Shown here one piece after another: positions 46,375 to 54,117 of a stretch of DNA of 64,000 nucleotides. Positions within the stretch are counted from its first letter, which is position 1. Every line of letters starts with the position of its first letter. The stretch is from Acidobacteriota bacterium. GTDB taxonomy: Bacteria > Acidobacteriota > Terriglobia > UBA7540. The notes under the pieces were generated by a model. That model searched no databases, was not told the origin of the DNA, and saw only the letters and a program-made list of their open reading frames with translations. Location: contig SCRD01000016.1 of NCBI GenBank assembly GCA_004298155.1, positions 1 through 64,000 of the forward strand, in the 5' to 3' direction. Position numbers and translations under genes: made by a program.

Positions 46375-47901
46375 TTGGTCTCGCAATTCCTTCGCACGAA
46401 GAGCATCGACAAGCTGCTTTTGGAAGCCGATGCGCCCGAACACCGCCTTCGCAAGACGCTCGGTCCGTGGTCACTGGCGGCCCTGGGAGTGGGGGCCATC
46501 ATTGGTGCGGGCATCTTTGTGCTGACAGGCACCGCGGCGGCGGGCGAAAGCCTCGAAGTACATTCTCTGCTCAAGGCTCCTTTCCTCAGCGTTCTTTTGC
46601 ACGGCGAGCACGCGATTGGAATGTCAGGCCGGCCTGGCGCGGGCCCGGCCATCGCCCTTTCTTTTTTTCTCGTGGCGGTGGCGTGCGGGCTGGCGGGGCT
46701 GTGCTACGCGGAGCTGGCCTCCATGATCCCGATTGCCGGCAGCGCGTACACCTACACCTACGCGACCCTGGGCGAACTGGTGGCCTGGGTCATCGGCTGG
46801 GACCTGATCCTCGAATATGCGGTCAGCAATATGGCCGTGGCGGTGGGCTACTCCGCTTACTTCGATAGTCTCCTCCATAACCTGGGGCTCAGCCTGCCCG
46901 CAAAATTCTCCGAGCCCATGCTCAATTCATCGCTCCATTTCACCGGGGCGTATTTCAACCTGCCGGGATTTCTGATTGTAATGATTCTCACCGTGATTCT
47001 GGTCGTGGGCATTCGCGAAAGCGCCGGCGCCAACAATTTCATGGTGGCGGTCAAGATAGCCGCAATCATGGTCTTTGTCATCTGGGCTTCCGGCCACATT
47101 CATCCTTCCAACTGGACGCCGTTTATGCCCAACGGTTTCCAGGGCGTACTGACGGGCGGGGCCATCGTCTTTTTCACCTACATCGGATTTGATTCCGTCT
47201 CCACCGCCGCCGAAGAGTGCCGCAATCCTCAGAAGGATGTTCCTTTCGGCATCATTGCCTCTCTGGTTGTCTGCGCCATCCTTTACTGCACGGTAGCGAT
47301 TGTGCTGACGGGCATCCAGAACTGGCAAACGTTGGGAAATGCCGCGCCGGTGGCCAACGCGCTGGCTGCCATCGGGCTTCGAAGCGTGGAACGCTGGGTG
47401 ACGATCGGCGCGCTGACGGGCATGCTGAGTTCGCTGCTCGTCTTTCAGCTCGGGCAGGCGCGCGTGTGGTTTGCCATGTCGCGTGATGGGCTGCTGCCGA
47501 AGACGTTTTCAAAAGTTCACAGGAAGTTCCGAACCCCGCACGTCAGCACCTGGACGGCAGGCCTGTTTGTGGCCATCCCGGCCGGAATTTTCAACATCGG
47601 GACGCTTGCTGATCTTTCCAACATTGGAACGCTGTTTGCTTTCCTGCTGGTGTCGCTGGGCGTCCTGGTGCTGCGCCGGACTCAGCCGGAACGCCACCGT
47701 ACCTTCACCGTTCCGTGGGTCCCCCTGATTCCCTTTGCCTCGATGGCCTGTTGTCTGGTCCTGATGGCCAGTCTGCCCGTGGAAACCTGGCTGCGATTCC
47801 TGGTGTGGCTCGTTATCGGCCTGCTGATCTACTTCACTTACAGCCGCCGTCACAGCGAGTTCGCCCATGAGGGTTCGAAGGGGGCCGGAAATGCCAGTTG
47901 A
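46375..47901 (+). CDS. APC-superfamily amino-acid permease
   Basis: 508 residues with about twelve membrane helices. The start is TTG 46375 with AAAGGAG upstream. The first helix carries the substrate-binding glycine motif GVGAIIGAGIFVLTG. PIAGSAYTYTYATLGE and VVFFTYIGFDSVSTAAEECRNP-like phrases are those of the cationic amino-acid transporter branch (CAT/YfnA). An insertion of about 30 residues lies between helices 1 and 2. Transport of a particular amino acid cannot be inferred. Confidence 0.9.
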   Translation: MVSQFLRTKSIDKLLLEADAPEHRLRKTLGPWSLAALGVGAIIGAGIFVLTGTAAAGESLEVHSLLKAPFLSVLLHGEHAIGMSGRPGAGPAIALSFFLVAVACGLAGLCYAELASMIPIAGSAYTYTYATLGELVAWVIGWDLILEYAVSNMAVAVGYSAYFDSLLHNLGLSLPAKFSEPMLNSSLHFTGAYFNLPGFLIVMILTVILVVGIRESAGANNFMVAVKIAAIMVFVIWASGHIHPSNWTPFMPNGFQGVLTGGAIVFFTYIGFDSVSTAAEECRNPQKDVPFGIIASLVVCAILYCTVAIVLTGIQNWQTLGNAAPVANALAAIGLRSVERWVTIGALTGMLSSLLVFQLGQARVWFAMSRDGLLPKTFSKVHRKFRTPHVSTWTAGLFVAIPAGIFNIGTLADLSNIGTLFAFLLVSLGVLVLRRTQPERHRTFTVPWVPLIPFASMACCLVLMASLPVETWLRFLVWLVIGLLIYFTYSRRHSEFAHEGSKGAGNAS

Positions 47902-48001
47902 TCGTAGCGCCTTTCTTCCGCCATCGTCACAGGCAAAAAAAAACACTGCATGCTGTAGAATAAGGGTAGCCGTGCAGTCGGTGGCGCTAAAACCAAACAG
48001 G

Positions 48002-48889
48002 ATGAATCTCGAACCTGCATCTGCTGAATCCGTCCCTTGCCCCGAGAAGAACTGGGTCCGTGTCCTTGCTCTGATTTTCGTGCTGGCCGGTGTGGCGTTC
48101 ATGACGGCCCCGCCCCTGTATGCATGGGGACGCCAGGCCCACCAGCTGGCTGACGACTGGGCCGTTGGCACCCTCCCCGCCAATTTGCGCAACTACTACC
48201 AATCAAACCGCAATTTTATTCTCAATCATGCGAACGATCCTGAAGAGTGGATGAAAAAGGACCGTTACGAGCAGATGCGCCACTACATTTATCTCAACAA
48301 GTATGGAATGTTTCCGCATCTCGAACTTCCGCACTCCTACAAGGCAGCGGTCGACAAGTATGGGCTGAAGCACATTACCCGCAACGGCGTCCTGCCCTGG
48401 CAGATTGGAGAATACAGCCTGAAACTGACCAACGCTTTCCGCGCCCGCGACTGGGAGCAGGTCAGGCTGAATAGTGCGGCTCTCGCTTTCTATGTAGCGG
48501 AAGCTCACGACCCATTGCACACCACTCAAAATTATGATGGACAGATGACCGGGCAGGCCGGGCTTGAGATGCGGTTTGGGACCGAACTGGTCGAACGCTA
48601 TTCCCATTTTTTTATGTTCCGTCCTGAAAACGCTGCAAGGGTGAATGATCCCACGGAGCACGCGTTCCAGATGATCCTGGAGGCCAACACCTGGGTGAAC
48701 CAGATTGTCCTGGCTGACCTTGTGGCCCAGGAGGGATTGCGAGGCTACACCGATGCCTATTTTGACGCTTTTTATTCTCGCGTAGGATCGACGGCGATGA
48801 AGGAGATCAGCGAGGCCGCACACGATATCGGTTCTTATTGGTACAGCGCGTGGTTCAATGCCGGCCGCCCTGAATTGTCCGGACATTAA
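48002..48889 (+). CDS. Zinc-dependent phospholipase C / S1-P1 nuclease-fold protein
   Basis: 295 residues from ATG 48002; the frame is open back to 47867, overlapping the permease gene. After a membrane/signal segment (about 20-40) the mature protein begins near YAWGRQAHQLADDWA. That Trp and His are the N-terminal zinc ligands of this fold. HANDPEEWMKKD, MRHYIYLN and YVAEAHDPLHTTQNYDG supply further His/Asp ligands. Both phospholipases C and P1-type nucleases share the fold; the activity is uncertain. It is probably exported. Confidence 0.75.
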   Translation: MNLEPASAESVPCPEKNWVRVLALIFVLAGVAFMTAPPLYAWGRQAHQLADDWAVGTLPANLRNYYQSNRNFILNHANDPEEWMKKDRYEQMRHYIYLNKYGMFPHLELPHSYKAAVDKYGLKHITRNGVLPWQIGEYSLKLTNAFRARDWEQVRLNSAALAFYVAEAHDPLHTTQNYDGQMTGQAGLEMRFGTELVERYSHFFMFRPENAARVNDPTEHAFQMILEANTWVNQIVLADLVAQEGLRGYTDAYFDAFYSRVGSTAMKEISEAAHDIGSYWYSAWFNAGRPELSGH

Positions 48890-48960
48890 ATGCTCCTGCA
48901 GACCCCTCCCTTGCAGGCTCCTTACGGAACGTATCCGGCCGACCCTGAAGGTTATCCACG

Positions 48961-49983
48961 ATGTCTCTTCCCAAAGAATTCATCGCCAAGCTGCCTAAGG
49001 TGGAACTCCATCTGCACCTGGAAGGAAGCCTGCGGCCTGACACGTTGCGCCAGCTAACGCTAGGCAGGGGCGCTATGGAGAGCAGGGTCGAAGAATGGAT
49101 TCTGGAACGTGAAAAGCAAGGGTATCGCTACTCGACTTTCGCGGGATTTATCGAGGCGTTCAAGTTTGTAGTGTTGCTGCTCGACTCTCCGAAAGACTAT
49201 GCGCTGGCAACCATTCGCCTCATGGAGTCGCTGGCAGAGCAGAACGTGAAGTATGCGGAGATCACACTGGCGGCGGGCGTGGTCCTCTGGAAGCAGCAGC
49301 CGCTCGGCCAGGTATATGAGGCCGTCCGCGCCGCTTCGCTCGAGGCCGGAGCGCGCCTGGGCATGCAAGTCAACTGGATTTTTGACGCAGTCCGCCAGTT
49401 CGGCCCCGATCACGCCCGCGAGGTGATGCGGTGGGCAAGCCGGTATCGCTCGGAAGGTGTGGTGGCGTTCGGACTGGGCGGCGATGAAGAGCGCGGGCCC
49501 GCGGCCCTTTTTGCGGATGTCTATCGCGAGGCCCGCGACTGCGGCCTGCACACGGTGGCCCACGCGGGAGAAACCACCGGACCGGATAGCGTGCGCAAGG
49601 CGGTTGAACTGCTTAAAGTGGAGCGAATTGGCCACGGCCTTGCAGCCGCGCGCGATCCCGAAGCGATGGCGCTCCTGCGCGACCGCGGAATCCCGCTGGA
49701 AGGCTGCCCCGGCAGCAACGTGGCGATAGGACTGGTGCCGGAATTTCGTGACTATCCACTCCCAACTTTCTTGGATGCCGGCGTTTCGATGACGCTCAAT
49801 TCAGACGACCCGGCCCTATTCGGAACCTCTATTGGACAGGAATTTACGAAGACCGTCGCTGAATTTGCGCTTTCCGCAATTCAGGCCGCAGGTCTCTGCG
49901 AAAATGCGGTGCGCGCCGCTTTTTTGCCGGATTCTGAGAAGGAAGCGCTGCTGATGCAAATCAAGCAGGCAGTCGTGGCATAA
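48961..49983 (+). CDS. add: Adenosine deaminase
   Basis: A 340-residue TIM-barrel metal enzyme converting (deoxy)adenosine to inosine. The zinc ligands are in KVELHLHLEGSLRPD, and further catalytic residues in TVAHAGE, RIGHGL and NSDDPALFG. The length is normal. Some family members deaminate adenine or other purines, but HAGE and SDDP fit adenosine deaminases. The HAD phosphatase gene follows 45 bases downstream. Confidence 0.9.
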   Translation: MSLPKEFIAKLPKVELHLHLEGSLRPDTLRQLTLGRGAMESRVEEWILEREKQGYRYSTFAGFIEAFKFVVLLLDSPKDYALATIRLMESLAEQNVKYAEITLAAGVVLWKQQPLGQVYEAVRAASLEAGARLGMQVNWIFDAVRQFGPDHAREVMRWASRYRSEGVVAFGLGGDEERGPAALFADVYREARDCGLHTVAHAGETTGPDSVRKAVELLKVERIGHGLAAARDPEAMALLRDRGIPLEGCPGSNVAIGLVPEFRDYPLPTFLDAGVSMTLNSDDPALFGTSIGQEFTKTVAEFALSAIQAAGLCENAVRAAFLPDSEKEALLMQIKQAVVA

Positions 49984-50028
49984 ACCCTGAACAGCGGCGG
50001 CGCCGGCCTGCGGAAGGAAATCGACTGA

Positions 50029-50745
50029 ATGAAGACACCGGTACGGGCCATATTCATGGATGCGGGATACACCCTGCTGTTTCCGCAGGTTGAAAAACTT
50101 GCTCAGGACTTGCAGGCTCAGGGATTTCCGGCGCGCGCCGAGCAGTTCCACCAGGCAGAGCGCGCGGGAAAGAAGAAACTGGATGAAGTGCTCTGGCCGC
50201 AGATCAGGGAAGGGCGCATTCCGCGAACCAGCAACAATGCTTTCTGGGAGTCTTATCTTACGGCCCTGTTGGAGCTGCTCGAGACCACGGAAGAAACGCG
50301 CGCGGAAGTCCTCAATCGGGTGATCGCGGGGTTTCGGGATACCCGCACCTGGTCCAAAGTCTTTCCAGAGACGCTTCCAACCCTCAGGAAACTCAGGTCG
50401 GCGGGGTACTATCTCGCGGTGATATCGAATTCTGACGGGACCGTCGAAGGCGAGATTCAAAGTGCCGGCCTCCACGAGTATCTGCAGTTTGTGATCGACT
50501 CTTCAATCGTGGGCGTTGAAAAACCGCATCCCGAAATCTTCGAGATTGCCCTGAATCGGGCCGGTTTTGAGCCTCATGAGGCAGTTTATGTGGGCGACAC
50601 ATATCCCATCGACATTGGCGGCGCCGAACTCGCCGGGCTTCGCGGGATTCTGATCGACCGCGTGGGAGCGTACCCTGACGCCAAATGCCCCCGCATCACT
50701 TCCTTGTCAGAACTAGGCGATCTTGTGGCCCTGGCTGGCAGTTGA
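50029..50745 (+). CDS. HAD-IA family phosphatase
   Basis: 238 residues. Motif I is FMDAGYTLL, with Gly replacing the usual second Asp, as in the REG-2/HDHD3 branch. Motif II is AVISNSDG, motif III a lysine in VGVEKPHPEIFEIA, and motif IV is VYVGDTYPIDIGGA. Activity is possible, but the loss of the second motif I Asp would limit phosphatase catalysis. A helical cap (about 20-85) is present. It probably shares the add transcript and precedes the cysteine-leader promoter by about 65 bases. Confidence 0.85.
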   Translation: MKTPVRAIFMDAGYTLLFPQVEKLAQDLQAQGFPARAEQFHQAERAGKKKLDEVLWPQIREGRIPRTSNNAFWESYLTALLELLETTEETRAEVLNRVIAGFRDTRTWSKVFPETLPTLRKLRSAGYYLAVISNSDGTVEGEIQSAGLHEYLQFVIDSSIVGVEKPHPEIFEIALNRAGFEPHEAVYVGDTYPIDIGGAELAGLRGILIDRVGAYPDAKCPRITSLSELGDLVALAGS

Positions 50746-50808
50746 AAGCCATGTCGAACCGCTATCTGTGAATGAATCCAATCGTGTAGCTTCAATCTTC
50801 AAAACCTG

Positions 50809-50837
50809 TTGACAGGGCTCGGGGGAGTTGTTAGAAT
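50809..50837 (+). promoter_or_regulatory. Near-consensus sigma-70 promoter for the cys leader
   Basis: TTGACA at 50809-50814, an exact 17-base spacer, then TAGAAT at 50832-50837. Start of transcription is expected near 50844-50846, 7-9 bases ahead of the first in-frame ATG of the leader ORF (50853). This is the best promoter match seen in the window. Confidence 0.8.
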
Positions 50838-50852
50838 CGGTCTTATTCATAT

Positions 50853-50951
50853 ATGGCAGTCTCGATGAACAAGCCGATTAAAGCTGCAGGCGCCGAACGG
50901 ATGTGTTGTTGTACGTGTACCGTTAGGGGGCGCCGTGCGGCTGGAGATTAA
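50853..50951 (+). CDS. Cysteine-rich leader peptide of a predicted attenuator
   Basis: A small ORF, read from one of three in-frame ATGs: 50853 (32 aa), 50865 (28 aa) or 50901 (16 aa). It ends RMCCCTCTVRGRRAAGD. Codons 50904-50918 read TGT TGT TGT ACG TGT: four cysteines in five codons, which by chance is very rare. No start has a strong ribosome site. The first ATG would be nearly leaderless given the predicted transcription start. Poly-Cys leaders that control cys genes are known in mycobacteria; finding the same logic upstream of sat here is an independent reading from sequence. The peptide is probably not functional itself; its translation is the sensor. Confidence 0.82.
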   Translation: MAVSMNKPIKAAGAERMCCCTCTVRGRRAAGD

Positions 50952-50997
50952 CGACTTGTAAATCGAACTTCCAGTAGTAATTCTTATACGGACGCCC
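50889..50997 (+). promoter_or_regulatory. Mutually exclusive leader RNA helices (attenuator core)
   Basis: Helix 1:2 pairs GGCGCC (50889-50894) with GGCGCC (50929-50934), plus ACGG (50897-50900) with CCGT (50920-50923). Its loop, 50901-50919, is exactly the ATG and Cys codons. Helix 2:3 pairs GGGCGCCGT (50928-50936) with ACGG-A-CGCCC (50988-50997): nine pairs with one bulged A. Helix 2:3 would occupy the left arm of the terminator. A ribosome stalled on Cys codons would block helix 1:2 and free strand 2 to pair with strand 3, giving read-through. The structures were derived by eye and have not been folded computationally. Confidence 0.65.
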
Positions 50998-51032
50998 GCT
51001 GACGAAAAACGTTAGCGGGCGTTTTTGTTTTT
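50992..51032 (+). terminator. Intrinsic terminator ahead of sat
   Basis: A 13-bp stem, left arm 50992-51004 and right arm 51010-51022, has a single G-U wobble and an AAAAA loop. It is followed by a T-tract with one G interruption, up to 51031. It lies 68 bases before the sat start codon and after the Cys leader, as expected of an attenuator rather than an end-of-operon signal for a gene 240 bases away. Confidence 0.9.
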
Positions 51033-51100
51033 AGATGATCCGCGAAACGGCACGGCCAGCGGGAAACCGAAACCAGGGTGTTGAAGGAGAGAAAACGGAA

Positions 51101-52276
51101 ATGATCGAACCCCACGGAGGACAGCTCATCAATCGTACGGCAAGCGGAGAAAAGGCTGCGGCGCTGGAAGTGGAAGCGCGGGCGCTTCCTGTGATCCGGC
51201 TGAATCCCTTTGAAGTTTCTGACCTGGAAATGCTGGCCATCGGCGCCTTTAGCCCGCTCGAGGGCTTTATGGGCAGCGCGGATTACACGCGGGTTGTTAA
51301 TGATAAGCGCCTTGCCAATGGCCTTCCCTGGACGCTGCCGATTACGCTGGCCGTTAACAAGGAAAAGGCTGACAGCCTGAAGAAGGTTTCGCGCGCGGCC
51401 TTGGCGGATGCCAATGGCGAGCTCCTGGCAATCCTGGAAATACAAGATGTTTTTCACTACGACCGTGAGGCTGAGTCCGTGGCGGTCTTTCGCACGGCCA
51501 ATGACGACCATCCGGGCGCACGCTACGTGGCATCGCGCGGTGACTGGATCATTGGCGGGCCGATCGAAGTTTTCAGGCGGCCGAACGCGGGAGAATTCTC
51601 GAAATACCGGCTGAGTCCCGCGGATACGCGCCGGATTTTCGCCGAGCGCGGGTGGAACACGGTGGTCGGCTTCCAGACCCGAAATCCCGTGCACCGCGCT
51701 CACGAATACATCCAGAAGGCCGCTCTCGAAATCGTGGATGGGCTGTTGCTGCACCCCATTGGGGGTGAGACCAAGTCTGACGACATCAGCTTGGAAGTCC
51801 GGCTGCGCTGCTACGAAGTGCTGCTGGAGCACTATTATCCACACGACCGTGCGCTGCTGGCGCTGAATCCTGCTTCCATGCGCTACGCCGGCCCGCGGGA
51901 AGCCATCTTCCACGCGCTCATTCGCAAGAATTTTGGCTGCACGCATTTCATTGTGGGACGCGACCACGCCGGGGTCGGGAATTATTACGGACCTTACGAC
52001 TCCCAGAAGATTTTTACCGAGTTCGGCAAGGACGAACTGGGGATCACGCCGCTCTTTTTTGAACACACATTCTATTGCCGCGCCTGCTCCGGCATGGCCT
52101 CACAAAAGACCTGCGGGCACGACAAGCAGTCCCGTGTGATGTTGAGCGGCACGCAAGTGCGGAACACTCTGCGGCAAGGCGGACAGTTGCCGCCGGAATT
52201 CACCCGGCCGGAAGTGGCGGCGGTCCTTCATCAGGCTTTCGGCCAGGAGCAACTCCATCAGGGTGCAGCATGCTGA
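51101..52276 (+). CDS. sat: Sulfate adenylyltransferase (ATP sulfurylase, monomeric type)
   Basis: 391 residues from ATG 51101 (GGAGAG upstream); the frame is open to 51035, which would lie just past the terminator. The enzyme activates sulfate to APS. Motifs: EPHGGQLINR at the start, GFQTRNPVHRAHEYIQKAA with the nucleotide-binding HxxH, YAGPREAIFHALIRKNFG, and VGRDHAGVGNYYGPYD. Cys-rich YCRACSGMASQKTCGHD is the zinc site seen in many bacterial Sat proteins. No kinase domain follows, and cysN/cysD are absent. The tauE-like gene overlaps its end by seven bases. It is the first gene under the attenuator. Confidence 0.95.
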   Translation: MIEPHGGQLINRTASGEKAAALEVEARALPVIRLNPFEVSDLEMLAIGAFSPLEGFMGSADYTRVVNDKRLANGLPWTLPITLAVNKEKADSLKKVSRAALADANGELLAILEIQDVFHYDREAESVAVFRTANDDHPGARYVASRGDWIIGGPIEVFRRPNAGEFSKYRLSPADTRRIFAERGWNTVVGFQTRNPVHRAHEYIQKAALEIVDGLLLHPIGGETKSDDISLEVRLRCYEVLLEHYYPHDRALLALNPASMRYAGPREAIFHALIRKNFGCTHFIVGRDHAGVGNYYGPYDSQKIFTEFGKDELGITPLFFEHTFYCRACSGMASQKTCGHDKQSRVMLSGTQVRNTLRQGGQLPPEFTRPEVAAVLHQAFGQEQLHQGAAC

Positions 52277-53040
52277 TAGCTCTTCTTGCCTTTATCACCG
52301 GTATCCTGGTCGGCCTCACGGGAACGGGCGCGGGCGTCATCCTCACACCGCTTCTCCTGCTGCTGACGCCGTTCAGCGCGCTGACAGTGATTGGAACGGA
52401 TCTGATGAGCGGCGCCCTCACCAAGCTGGTGGGCGTGGTTGAGCACCGCAAGCTGGGACAGGTGCGGTGGAACATGGCAGGATACCTTCTGGCGGGAAGC
52501 ATCCCCGGTTCAGTTGGGGGCATCCTGTTTATCCACTATCTGAAAAGCTGGATGTCTGAAGCCCAGCTTGACCATGCGTTGAAGATTTTGCTGGGCCTGA
52601 CTCTTTTTGGCGTCTCGTTTTTCCTGCCTTTCCTGCGCGGTCGGCAGCAGGCGGTTCACTCCGGCTTTGCGGACTTCAATTTGTCCGATGGCGGTTTCAA
52701 ACTTATTCCTGTAGGAGCCATTGTGGGCTTCCTGGTTTCCATGACCTCGGTAGGCAGCGGAAGCCTGCTGATGATCGCTTTGCTCGTGCTGGTTCCTCTG
52801 CCGCTGGGGAGCCTGGTGGGGACTGACATCCTCTTCGGGCTGGTCACGACGGCGCTTGCCGGATCGTTGCATATGGAGATGGGGAATTTCAACGCCAACC
52901 TCTTCCTGCTGCTGGTGGCGGGCGAAGTGCCGGGGGTTATCATCGGCAGCCGACTGACGCGCAGGATACCGGAACGTTACATAACATGGCTGTTCAGCAT
53001 TCTTTACTTTTCGCTGGGGGCGCGCCTGCTCATCGGCTAG
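52270..53040 (+). CDS. TauE/SafE-family membrane protein, likely sulfate/sulfite permease
   Basis: 256 residues from ATG 52270, overlapping the sat stop in ATGCTGA. About eight membrane helices in two repeats; the paired motif VGLTGTGAGVILTPLLLL and VSMTSVGSGSLLMIALLV (first helix of each half) is characteristic of TauE/SafE. Coupling to sat and cysH suggests uptake of sulfate or export/import of sulfite for this pathway. The family also includes other anion carriers. Confidence 0.88.
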   Translation: MLIALLAFITGILVGLTGTGAGVILTPLLLLLTPFSALTVIGTDLMSGALTKLVGVVEHRKLGQVRWNMAGYLLAGSIPGSVGGILFIHYLKSWMSEAQLDHALKILLGLTLFGVSFFLPFLRGRQQAVHSGFADFNLSDGGFKLIPVGAIVGFLVSMTSVGSGSLLMIALLVLVPLPLGSLVGTDILFGLVTTALAGSLHMEMGNFNANLFLLLVAGEVPGVIIGSRLTRRIPERYITWLFSILYFSLGARLLIG

Positions 53041-53098
53041 ATAGGACGCGGGTCGAGGCCTGCCGGCTATTTCACTCTGAAACGGACGAAAGGAAAAT

Positions 53099-53839
53099 AT
53101 GGATCTTGGAACAATAGATATTCCTGAGGTTGCTAAATCACTTGCCGGGAAGCAGCCGATCGAGATCATGCAGTTTGCGCTCGAAAACTATTCGGATGGA
53201 ATCGGGATCAGCTTCAGCGGAGCGGAAGATGTGGTCCTGGTCGATCTGGCGGCGAAAGTCGGAGGCAAGTTCAGAGTTTTTTCGCTTGATACGGGAAGGC
53301 TTCATCCTGAAACCTACCAGTTTATTGACAAGGTCCGTGAGCATTACAGCATTCCGGTTGAGATTTTCTTCCCGCAGGTGGCTGCGGTGGAAAAGCTGGT
53401 CAAGGAGAAAGGGCTGTTCTCATTTTATAAGGACGGCCACAAGGAGTGCTGCGGGGTCCGCAAGGTTGAGCCGCTCAAGAGAGCGCTTGGAACTCTTGAT
53501 GCCTGGATTACCGGTCAGCGGCACGATCAAAGCCCTTCCACGCGCGCGCAGGTGGCTGTGGTTGAAGTTGATCCCGTCTTCTCCACGCCGGAACGCGACC
53601 TGATCAAGTTCAATCCTCTGGCCAACTGGAGCTCCAGACAGGTCTGGAATTACATCCGCGAAAACAACGTTCCCTTCAACCCGCTGCACGAACGCGGCTT
53701 CGTTTCAATTGGGTGCGAGCCTTGCACGCGGCCGGTGCTTCCAGGCCAGCACGAGCGGGAAGGACGCTGGTGGTGGGAAGATCAGACCAAGAAGGAATGC
53801 GGACTGCACGCGGGCAACATCGAACAGGCGAAGGCGTAA
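53099..53839 (+). CDS. cysH: APS reductase (CysH family, iron-sulfur type)
   Basis: 246 residues. The PP-loop region includes [15 protein letters not shown] and [14 protein letters not shown]. Four cysteines for a [4Fe-4S] cluster are seen in [12 protein letters not shown] and [10 protein letters not shown], which marks APS- rather than PAPS-specific enzymes. The C-terminal ECGLH phrase carries the catalytic Cys. It reduces APS to sulfite with thioredoxin, so no APS kinase is needed. It follows the permease by 58 bases with AAAGGA. Sulfite reductase is not in the window. Confidence 0.94.
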   Translation: MDLGTIDIPEVAKSLAGKQPIEIMQFALENYSDGIGISFSGAEDVVLVDLAAKVGGKFRVFSLDTGRLHPETYQFIDKVREHYSIPVEIFFPQVAAVEKLVKEKGLFSFYKDGHKECCGVRKVEPLKRALGTLDAWITGQRHDQSPSTRAQVAVVEVDPVFSTPERDLIKFNPLANWSSRQVWNYIRENNVPFNPLHERGFVSIGCEPCTRPVLPGQHEREGRWWWEDQTKKECGLHAGNIEQAKA

Positions 53840-54117
53840 GGGTTGCGAGCAGTCCGGCTGCGGCCTGCGGGTGCTCGGCGGCTCTTCAACGATCCTTTGC
53901 CCAAAGTCATCCCGGACCCGTTTGCCCTCAATTTGAGAATGGCGGTGGGCAGGGTCGAACGATCTCAGGGTAAACTCTGCGAAGGACCTGCTTTGTGTGG
54001 ATTGGGCGAGAGACGACAGGTTCCTCGCTGAGCTCGGAATGGCAGAAGGGATATGAAAATCTTTCTCACCCCGCCAGGCCGGGTGAGGTTCCAGGAGCAA
54101 CGGTTGATCAGGCCCGA

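Noticed and set aside
51035-51100. Sat start at 51035
   Set aside because: It would place the start a few bases after the terminator T-tract and adds 22 residues without family support; ATG 51101 has a ribosome site.
50984-52066. 360-codon frame antisense to sat
   Set aside because: Shadow of sat in a GC-rich region; the protein has no family-like motif, whereas sat is unmistakable.
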